NCBI GenBank assembly: GCA_964592725.1
Contig: CAZQFQ010000031.1
Location: 1 to 18,346 of the forward strand
Direction of reading: 5' to 3'
Source: PALSA-1336 sp964592725
Lineage (GTDB): Bacteria > Patescibacteriota > Doudnabacteria > UBA920
Length of the DNA stretch: 18,346 nucleotides
The notes under the pieces were generated by a model that ran no database searches, was not told the origin of the DNA, and worked only from the letters and a program-made list of their open reading frames with translations. Shown one piece after another: positions 13,094 to 18,346 of the stretch. Positions within the stretch are counted from its first letter, which is position 1. Every line of letters starts with the position of its first letter. The translations under genes were made by a program, and so were the position numbers.

Positions 13094-13558
13094 ATGGCTG
13101 AAGGCGCGGAAAATATGGAAGTTAAATCACCACAACCAAAAGAGAGTGATCATAAATGGTCATTCTTTTTTTTGTGCTTGGGTTTTTTTGCGCTGATTGC
13201 CGCGGATCAGTTGAGCAAACATTTTATAAAGCGGTCGTTTTTAAATTATAATTTTGCTTTTAGCCTGCCGGTCCCCATCATTTTAATGTACATAATTTAT
13301 GCCGGAGTAATTGCCGGAATGATTTATTACGTTTTAAAAAATCGTCGCCGCTTATCTTTTTTTTCAAAATTTGCCTGGACATTGATTTTTGCCGGCGCGG
13401 CATCCAACATCGGCGAGAGAATAATTTTGGGTTACGTTCGGGATTTTATTTACATCAGCTTTTACAAATGGACCGGGGTGTATAATGCGGCGGATGGATA
13501 TATTATTTTGGGTATTTTGATTTTGTTATTTTCCTCTAAAAAGAATTATTTTAATTAA
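13094..13558 (+). CDS. lspA: Lipoprotein signal peptidase (signal peptidase II)
   Basis: LspA cleaves the signal peptide of prolipoproteins in the cytoplasmic membrane after lipid attachment. The 154-aa protein has four hydrophobic segments and the family motifs in order: AADQLSK (D38-Q-L-S-K), NYNFAFSL, FAGAASNIGERIILGYVRDFI and YNAADGYIILG. The two catalytic aspartates are expected in the last two motifs and are present as D117 and D134. The usual DR pair in the third motif is ER here, and the GN pair is SN; neither is catalytic. An N-terminal extension of about 20 polar residues precedes the first membrane helix. It follows the dksA-like gene by 5 bp, so the two are co-transcribed. The solute-binding lipoprotein at 16472 would be a substrate. 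The stop codon lies at the edge of element E1. Confidence 0.93.
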   Translation: MAEGAENMEVKSPQPKESDHKWSFFFLCLGFFALIAADQLSKHFIKRSFLNYNFAFSLPVPIILMYIIYAGVIAGMIYYVLKNRRRLSFFSKFAWTLIFAGAASNIGERIILGYVRDFIYISFYKWTGVYNAADGYIILGILILLFSSKKNYFN

Positions 13559-13698
13559 TCTAATTGTACTAATTATCCTAAATAAGCACCAAATCCCAAT
13601 GTCTAATCATTGGTGGTTAGCACGGTGCTACGGTTAGAAATTGGTCACTGGATATTGTTTAGAATAATTAGGTTAATTAGAACAATTAGAATAATTTA
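13551..13698 (+). mobile_element. Phased inverted-repeat element E1, without gene
   Basis: Left arm: CTAAT/CTAAA units at 13560, 13569, 13578. Right arm: TTTAG/ATTAG units at 13658, 13667, 13676, 13685 and a variant at 13694. All steps are exactly 9 bp. The loop of about 75 nt keeps AATGTCTAAT (the beginning of the four-helix-bundle gene in E4) and near its end GGTTAGAAATTGG. It lies between lspA and comM; the comM ATG is about 10 bp beyond the right arm. Confidence 0.75.
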
Positions 13699-13707
13699 CC
13701 AATCCTT

Positions 13708-15213
13708 ATGATTTCCAAAGTTCTCTCCGCGGCCGTAATCGGCCTTGATGCCGAGTTGATAGAAGTGGAGGCCGATGTTACCAACGGTTTACCGGCTACG
13801 ATTGTTGTCGGCTTGCCCGATACCGCGGTGCAGGAAAGCCGCGAGCGCGTAAAAACCGCCATCAAAAATTCCGGTTGCAGCTATCCGCAAACCAGAGTCA
13901 GCGTGAATTTGGCGCCGGCGGACGTGCCCAAGCTGGGGACGCATTTTGATTTGCCCATCGCGCTGGCAATAGTTATGGCTTCGGGCGAAGTTGATTTGGA
14001 CGCGACCGAAAAAATGTTTTTGGGCGAGCTGTCTTTGGACGGACAGCTTAGGCCGGTTCCCGGGGTTTTGGCCGCGGCCATAAAAGCAAAAAGCCTGGGC
14101 ATAAAAGAAATTTTTGTGCCCAAACAAAACGCGCGCGAAGCGGCGTTGGTGGCCGGTTTGGCAATTTATCCGGTCAGCGATTTAAAACAATTGCTGGGCC
14201 ATTTGATGAAAATTAAACTTTTGGGCAAAGAGCGGGCTGTTAAACCGGAAGAAATCTTAAAAAACTTCCGGCCGTCTTTGGATATGAAAGACGTAGCCGG
14301 ACAGGAGCTGGCCAAGCGCGCGCTGGAAATCGCCGCGGCCGGCGGACATAATATCTTGATGTCAGGACCGCCCGGATCCGGAAAAACTTTGCTGGCGCGC
14401 GCCATGGCCGGAATTTTGCCGGACTTGAGTTTGGAAGAAGCGCTGGAGCTGACAAAAATTTACAGCATCGCGGGCAAGCTTTCCGGCTCCGTGGTTACCA
14501 GCCGGCCGGTGCGCAGTCCGCACCATACCACTTCCAACGTCGCGCTTGTGGGCGGCGGCGCGAATCCAAAACCCGGAGAAATAACTTTATCCCACCGCGG
14601 AATTTTATTTTTAGACGAATTTCCGGAATTTCCGCGAAATGTTTTGGAAGCTTTGCGCCAGCCGCTGGAAGACGGCGTGGTTACGGTGGCAAGAGCCAGC
14701 GGCAGTTTTACTTTTCCGGCAAAGTTTACTTTGGTCGCGGCGCAAAATCCCTGCCCGTGCGGCTATTTGGGCGATATGAGCAAAAAATGCGTTTGCAGTC
14801 CGGGTCAGGTTTTTAAATACCAAAAGAAAATCTCCGGCCCTTTATTGGATCGGATAGACCTTCACGTGGAAGTGCCGCGCCTGCCCTACGAAAAAATGGC
14901 CAACCAGGAGCCTGCGGAAAATTCGGAAAATATCAAGCAAAGGGTCCAGGGCGCCCGCGCGGTTCAACAAAAAAGATTTGGCGCGTCCAAAACCAACAGC
15001 GAAATGTCGCTGACTGAATTAAAAGAATATTGCCGCCTCGGCGATGAACAACAGCAATTAATGAAGCAAATGATGAAATTGTACAATTTTTCCGGCCGTT
15101 CGCTTCATCGCATATTAAAAGTCTCCCGCACCATAGCCGATTTGGCGGGAAGCGACGTTATAACCGGCCAGCATCTCGGCGAAGCCATAATGTACCGGCC
15201 GAAAACAGAATAA
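13708..15213 (+). CDS. comM: YifB/ComM-family AAA+ ATPase (Mg chelatase-like)
   Basis: ComM is a hexameric AAA+ helicase that promotes branch migration during integration of incoming DNA in natural transformation. The 501-aa length is full. The N-terminal domain (MISKVLSAAVIGLDAELIEV..., then LPATIVVGLPDTAVQESRER and RVSVNLAPADVPKLGTHFDL) is the ChlI-like region of this family. Walker A GPPGSGKT is at 220-227 and Walker B ILFLDEFPEF has D303-E304. It is followed by the Cys-rich insert NPCPCGYLGD...CVCSPGQV and the sensor region GPLLDRIDLHVEV. The C-terminal helical lid (GRSLHRILKVSRTIADLAGS) is complete. It is flanked by two phased inverted-repeat elements, E1 and E2. Many CPR genomes keep competence genes, so a role in DNA uptake is plausible, but no other competence gene is here. 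Confidence 0.95.
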   Translation: MISKVLSAAVIGLDAELIEVEADVTNGLPATIVVGLPDTAVQESRERVKTAIKNSGCSYPQTRVSVNLAPADVPKLGTHFDLPIALAIVMASGEVDLDATEKMFLGELSLDGQLRPVPGVLAAAIKAKSLGIKEIFVPKQNAREAALVAGLAIYPVSDLKQLLGHLMKIKLLGKERAVKPEEILKNFRPSLDMKDVAGQELAKRALEIAAAGGHNILMSGPPGSGKTLLARAMAGILPDLSLEEALELTKIYSIAGKLSGSVVTSRPVRSPHHTTSNVALVGGGANPKPGEITLSHRGILFLDEFPEFPRNVLEALRQPLEDGVVTVARASGSFTFPAKFTLVAAQNPCPCGYLGDMSKKCVCSPGQVFKYQKKISGPLLDRIDLHVEVPRLPYEKMANQEPAENSENIKQRVQGARAVQQKRFGASKTNSEMSLTELKEYCRLGDEQQQLMKQMMKLYNFSGRSLHRILKVSRTIADLAGSDVITGQHLGEAIMYRPKTE

Positions 15214-15345
15214 AAATTATTCTAATTGTTCTAATTAACCTAATTATTCTAAACAAGCGACAATGTCGAATGCCAGAATTTAGAAATCCGGTATTGGAAA
15301 TTATTTAGGTCAATTAGAATAATTAGGGCAATTAGGTTAATTCAC
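15214..15345 (+). mobile_element. Phased inverted-repeat element E2, without gene
   Basis: Left arm units CTAAT/CTAAA at 15222, 15231, 15240, 15249; right arm units at 15304, 15313, 15322, 15331, 15340; exact 9-bp steps. The loop has CAATGTCGAATG, one base from the E1/E4 start region, and ends TATTGGAAATTATTTAG, close to the E4 ending. It starts directly after the comM stop codon. Confidence 0.78.
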
Positions 15346-15376
15346 AACCAAGTTAGTTTTTTCCGGTAAAAAGTAT

Positions 15377-15382
15377 TATAAT
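15377..15382 (+). promoter_or_regulatory. -10 box of galU, probably leaderless transcript
   Basis: TATAAT ends 6 bp before the galU ATG at 15389, so transcription would start at the start codon. The -35 region is weak (TTAGTT at 15353-15358). Confidence 0.55.
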
Positions 15383-15388
15383 ACAAAC

Positions 15389-16282
15389 ATGCAAAAAATA
15401 CGCAAAGCTATCATCCCCGCCGCCGGATTCGGCACCCGGTTTTTGCCGGCTACCAAGGCAATGCCCAAGGAAATGCTTCCCATTGTGGACAAGCCGATTA
15501 TTCAGTATGTGGTGGAAGATGCTGTCTCGGCGGGAATTGAAGACATTATCATCGTTACCGGCTGGACCAAGCGCAGTATTGAAGACCACTTTGATTACCC
15601 GTTTGAACTGGAAAAGCGTTTGGAAGAGTCAGGCAAACATCAGGAGCTGGAAGAAATCCGCAAAATAGCCAATTTGGCCAATTTTTATTTTGTCCGGCAA
15701 AAAGGCCCCTTGGGCAACGCCACGCCAATTTGGAACGCGAGGGATTTTATCGGCAACGAACCTTTTTTGGTTTTATGGGGGGATGATTTTATTGAGGCCA
15801 GCCCGAGCCGCTGTCGGCAGTTAGTTGCTTCTTTTGGGCAAAACAAGGCCAGCGCGATTTTGGGCAGTATTCGGATGAAGAGCCCGGAAGATTACAGGCG
15901 CTACGGTTACGCGGAAGGAGCGGAAATTTCCCCGGGGCTTTTAAAAATTGACCAAGTGGTGGAAAAACCCGGAGTCGGAAGAATCAAATCCGATTTTGCA
16001 GTAATATCCGGAGCGGCTTACGGACCGGAAATGTTTAACGCCGTTGAAGAGGCCATGCGGCGCAAGGCGCAAAAAAATACTCCGGGCGAGCTGGTTTATT
16101 TGGACGCGGTTAATATTTTGCTGGAACAAAAAAATCCGTGCTTTGCTTTGGAAATTAAAAACGGCAAGTATTACGACTGCGGCAACAAGCTGGAATATTT
16201 AAAGACCGTGGTTGAGTTTGGCCTTAAGCATGAGGATTTAAAAAAGGAGTTTGGAGAATACTTAAAGAGTTTAAAAGTTTAA
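15389..16282 (+). CDS. galU: UTP--glucose-1-phosphate uridylyltransferase
   Basis: GalU makes UDP-glucose from UTP and glucose-1-phosphate, feeding envelope polysaccharide and glycolipid synthesis. The 297-aa protein has the nucleotidyltransferase signature IIPAAGFGTRFLPATKAMPK near residues 8-27, followed by EMLPIVDKPIIQYVVEDAVS, which is typical of GalU rather than RmlA. The metal-binding region is FLVLWGDDFIE. The sugar-phosphate segment contains VVEKPGVGRIKSDFAVISG, and the C-terminus has LEIKNGKYYDCGNKLEYLKT. Length matches bacterial GalU. A TATAAT box immediately before the ATG suggests a leaderless mRNA. It lies between elements E2 and E3. No other nucleotide-sugar gene is in view, so the product's fate cannot be told. 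Confidence 0.95.
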   Translation: MQKIRKAIIPAAGFGTRFLPATKAMPKEMLPIVDKPIIQYVVEDAVSAGIEDIIIVTGWTKRSIEDHFDYPFELEKRLEESGKHQELEEIRKIANLANFYFVRQKGPLGNATPIWNARDFIGNEPFLVLWGDDFIEASPSRCRQLVASFGQNKASAILGSIRMKSPEDYRRYGYAEGAEISPGLLKIDQVVEKPGVGRIKSDFAVISGAAYGPEMFNAVEEAMRRKAQKNTPGELVYLDAVNILLEQKNPCFALEIKNGKYYDCGNKLEYLKTVVEFGLKHEDLKKEFGEYLKSLKV

Positions 16283-16298
16283 TATTTTTTCGAGGTTG

Positions 16299-16447
16299 TC
16301 AATTATTCTAATTGACCTAATTATTCTAAGTGCCCTAAAAAATGATCAAACCAGAATGTCTAATTACCGGCACTTCAGAGTTTTAGATATTTATTCATTG
16401 GAATTTATTTAGAATAATTAAAACAATTAGAATAATTAGATTAATTT
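16299..16447 (+). mobile_element. Phased inverted-repeat element E3, without gene
   Basis: Left arm units CTAA at 16308, 16317, 16326, 16335; right arm units at 16408, 16417, 16426, 16435, 16444; exact 9-bp steps. The loop contains GAATGTCTAATTACC and ends GTTTTAGATATTTATTCATTGG, again matching both ends of the E4 loop. It lies 17 bp after the galU stop and 25 bp before the next start. Confidence 0.78.
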
Positions 16448-16471
16448 GCAGCCAATGAAACCCAAAACAAT

Positions 16472-17758
16472 ATGAAACACAAAAAGATTTTGACAATTTT
16501 GTTGGCCGTTGTATTTTTATCTGCCGGTTGCGGCGGGGGAAGCGGTTCATCGGTTTCCAATAAGCCGGTGGTCTTGCAGTTTTGGGATCCGTTTGAAACC
16601 AGCCAAAATTTCCAGCCGTTGATAACCGCCTATCAGCAAATGCATCCCAATGTCCAAATTGTCTATACCAAAAAAGATATTACCACATACCCAACAGACT
16701 TGCTTAATGCCCTGGCCTCGGGCAACGGCCCGGATATTTTTTCCATCAACAACGCCTGGTTGCCGCAATATATAGACAAGGTACAGCCGGCGGCCAGCAC
16801 AACTTTAAGTTTTACCGATTACAAAAACGCCTTTGTGGACGCGGCAGTAAATGATTTTACCAAAAATCAGGCGGTTTACGGCGTGCCTTTGTACGTGGAC
16901 AGTTTGGGGCTTTACTATAATAAAGACATTTTGGGTTCGGCCGGGATAGCCACGCCTCCGGAAACTTGGGACGAGCTTTCCGCGGATGTGCAAAAAATCA
17001 AGCGAGCGGACACAACCGGCTACTTTACCTTAAGCGGCCTGGCCGCGGGCACCAATGCCAATGTTAACCGCGGCGTGGATATTTTATATTTATTTATGCT
17101 CCAGCAGGGCACGGTGCCTTATACTTCGGATTTCAGCCAGCCGACTTTTGCCGAGCCGGTCCAGCAAAACGGCCAATCTTCCAATCCCGGTTTGGACGCT
17201 TTGAATTTTTACACTTCCTTTGCCAACCCCGAGAGCACAAATTACAATTGGAATTCCAGAAGCGACTATTCCATAGACGCGTTTGCCAACGGGCGCGCGG
17301 CATTTTTGTATAGCTATTCTTACACCGAAGCCACAATCAAGGCGGACAATCCCAATTTAAATTTTGATGTCGCTCCGGTGCCACAGCCGAACCTGACCGC
17401 ACCGGCCGTAAATTTTGCCAACTATTGGGGCGAGGTGGTAAGCAAGCAAAGCAAGAATTCCGCCGTAGCCTGGGACTTTTTAAAGTATATGTCCAGCAAG
17501 GACACTTTGGATAAATATTATGCCCTTCACAAACAGCCTTCTTCGCGCAAGGATTTAATTGCTTTGCAGATTCAGGACCCGGACATCGGCGTGTTTGCCA
17601 ACGCCAATTTAACCGCCAAGTCTTTTTACCGCCCCGACCAGGCGCAAATGGATAATATTTTTGGCAATATGATAGACAACGTAATTTTAAACGGCCTGCC
17701 GGCGGATCAAGCCTTACAACAAGCTCAAGCCCAGGCGAGTGCGATTAGTAACCAGTAA
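16472..17758 (+). CDS. Extracellular solute-binding lipoprotein, ABC transporter family 1
   Basis: This 428-aa protein is probably the substrate receptor of an ABC importer for sugars or oligosaccharides. It begins with a lipoprotein signal peptide: basic MKHKKI, a hydrophobic core, and the lipobox LSAGC with C20 as the lipidated residue, followed by a Gly/Ser-rich tether. The mature part has family-1 features: VVLQFWDPFETSQNFQPLIT, ALASGNGPDIFSINNAWLPQ, YGVPLYVDSLGLYYNKDILG, ATPPETWDELSADVQKI, and FANGRAAFLYSYSY near the middle. It ends with a helical EWVYL-like region (AVAWDFLKYMSSKDTLDKYY). No permease or ATPase gene follows; instead there is element E4 and the end of the window. LspA (13094) would process it. 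The TrmB-like regulators are candidate controllers, since TrmB often governs such genes, but this is inference. Confidence 0.92.
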   Translation: MKHKKILTILLAVVFLSAGCGGGSGSSVSNKPVVLQFWDPFETSQNFQPLITAYQQMHPNVQIVYTKKDITTYPTDLLNALASGNGPDIFSINNAWLPQYIDKVQPAASTTLSFTDYKNAFVDAAVNDFTKNQAVYGVPLYVDSLGLYYNKDILGSAGIATPPETWDELSADVQKIKRADTTGYFTLSGLAAGTNANVNRGVDILYLFMLQQGTVPYTSDFSQPTFAEPVQQNGQSSNPGLDALNFYTSFANPESTNYNWNSRSDYSIDAFANGRAAFLYSYSYTEATIKADNPNLNFDVAPVPQPNLTAPAVNFANYWGEVVSKQSKNSAVAWDFLKYMSSKDTLDKYYALHKQPSSRKDLIALQIQDPDIGVFANANLTAKSFYRPDQAQMDNIFGNMIDNVILNGLPADQALQQAQAQASAISNQ

Positions 17759-17763
17759 ATATA

Positions 17764-18282
17764 AAATTATTCTAATTGTTCTAATTAACCTAATTGTTTT
17801 AAAAAATGTCTAATGACCAAATGTCAAATGGTCGGAAGTATGATCTTGAAGAACACACTGCCAAGTTTGGAGAAGATACCATAAAGTTTTGCAGGGATAT
17901 TCCCAGGAGCGAACTTACCCGTCGGATTATTGACCAGTTGGTCGGTTGTGGCACCAGTGTGGGAGCAAATTATTGCGAGGCGGATGACGCGGAAAGTCCC
18001 AAGGATTTTGCACACAAAATTGGGTTATGCAAAAAAGAATCCCGAGAGGCAAAACATTTTTTTAGAATGGCCTCCGTCGCGGTACCGGAAATGGCAGATA
18101 GAGCCAGAAAATTATGGGTTGAGGCCAAAGAACTGAATTTGATCTTTAATTCTATCTATAAAAAGGTTAAAGATAAGGAAAATTAGCTTATTTTAAATAA
18201 CCGTCGACGCTTGGTTTTAGACATTGGGTATTAGAAATTATTTAGGGTACTTAGAATAATTAGAACAATTAGGTTAATTCTT
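17764..18282 (+). mobile_element. Phased inverted-repeat element E4, carrying the four-helix-bundle gene
   Basis: Left arm units CTAAT at 17772, 17781, 17790 (variant at 17799); right arm units TTTAG/CTTAG/ATTAG at 18241, 18250, 18259, 18268 and a variant at 18277; exact 9-bp steps. The region between the arms is about 435 bp and holds one gene. Inside the arms, AATGTCTAA (17805-17813) is itself inverted as TTAGACATT (18218-18226), so the gene's start codon is part of the repeat. E1-E3 retain both ends of this interior. Mobility is inferred from multiple dispersed copies; no target duplication was established. Confidence 0.7.
17806..18186 (+). CDS. Four-helix-bundle protein of the S23 / 23S rRNA intervening-sequence family
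   Basis: This 126-aa protein matches the S23/Avd-like family: YDLEEHTAKFGEDTIKFCRD (helix 1), LTRRIIDQLVGCGTSVGANY with the highly conserved SVGANYCEADDAESPKDF segment (helix 2 and turn), HKIGLCKKESREAKHFFRMA (helix 3) and an amphipathic last helix (WVEAKELNLIFNSIYKKVK). Relatives are encoded in intervening sequences of 23S rRNA genes, and related Avd proteins serve diversity-generating retroelements; solved structures are homopentamers with a basic surface suited to nucleic acid. Its own biochemical role is unknown. The start MSNDQMSN lies in sequence shared with the gene-less elements E1 and E3, so gene and repeat appear to have spread together. No Shine-Dalgarno site is seen. No reverse transcriptase or rRNA gene is nearby. 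Confidence 0.88.
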   Translation: MSNDQMSNGRKYDLEEHTAKFGEDTIKFCRDIPRSELTRRIIDQLVGCGTSVGANYCEADDAESPKDFAHKIGLCKKESREAKHFFRMASVAVPEMADRARKLWVEAKELNLIFNSIYKKVKDKEN

Positions 18283-18300
18283 TAACGCAATTGTTGGGAA

Positions 18301-18341
18301 AAATTGAAAACCGGACTCTTAAGAATAAAAACCGGACTTTT
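18301..18341. repeat. Right-end repeat, inverted counterpart of the left end
   Basis: CCGGACT at 18311-18317 and 18332-18338 are 21 bp apart. Reverse-complemented, this end reads AAAGTCCGGTTTTTA, about ten bases, then GAGTCCGGTTTTCAATTT, nearly the same as 5-46. The spacers differ (TTCTTAA against ACTTTACG), so it is a related copy and not an artefact of the same molecule read twice. Confidence 0.75.
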
Positions 18342-18346
18342 AGATA

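Noticed and set aside
13551..18282. E1-E4 as ordinary intrinsic terminators
   Set aside because: The arms are almost pure A/T without a GC-rich stem or T tract after it, and the loops are long and share gene-derived sequence; some effect on transcription remains possible.
1..18346. The whole window as a composite transposon
   Set aside because: It contains recA, ftsK and galU, has no transposase, and the end repeats are better explained by a multicopy repeat at contig ends.

Overview
The window looks like bacterial chromosome from a Candidate Phyla Radiation (Patescibacteria, probably Parcubacteria-like) genome. This is an inference from compact AT-leaning housekeeping genes, mostly without Shine-Dalgarno sites, from the types of protein present (stand-alone PemK, S23 four-helix-bundle protein, cysteine-less DksA-like protein, RodZ-like protein with an Ig-like domain) and from small intergenic hairpin elements. 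No taxonomic search was possible. The standard bacterial code fits every gene.

Layout. 1-106: a repeat and a promoter. 107-817: a TrmB-like regulator with a PLD-like C-terminus. 825-2542, minus strand: a two-gene operon (radical SAM protein and an unknown 152-aa protein) with perfect Shine-Dalgarno sites and its own terminator. 2543-2706: a divergent control region. 2707-3444: a second TrmB-like regulator. 3653-8257: ftsK, a rodZ-like gene and recA, an order recalling the Gram-positive spoIIIE...ymfM...recA cluster. 8324-9051: a lone PemK/MazF-type toxin and a tiny zinc-ribbon protein. 9052-9586: two diverged tandem copies of a hairpin-bearing unit. 9587-11968: a DnaQ exonuclease fused to what looks like a dead DinG-type helicase. 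11969-12782: no protein gene, but a candidate structured RNA of about 445 nt with a strong promoter and terminator. 12783-13558: dksA-like and lspA operon. 13708-18186: comM, galU, a lipoprotein solute-binding protein and an S23/four-helix-bundle gene.

The most striking pattern is intergenic. Every gap from lspA to the right end holds an inverted repeat whose arms are made of 9-bp phased units (TTCTAATTA-like on the left, its complement on the right). Three are short with no gene. The fourth carries the four-helix-bundle gene in its loop, and the gene's start codon lies in sequence shared with the gene-less copies. They look like one element family: a full copy plus three internal-deletion derivatives. 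Two hairpins of the same architecture but different unit sequence lie between ftsK and rodZ (9-bp period) and in the recA leader (8-bp period).

Functional links: FtsK, RecA and the exonuclease fusion act in chromosome segregation and repair; RodZ-like and GalU proteins in cell shape and envelope sugar supply; LspA would process the solute-binding lipoprotein encoded downstream; the TrmB-like regulators may sense sugars. The two ends of the window carry related repeats in inverted orientation, most simply explained by an assembly break at a multicopy repeat.
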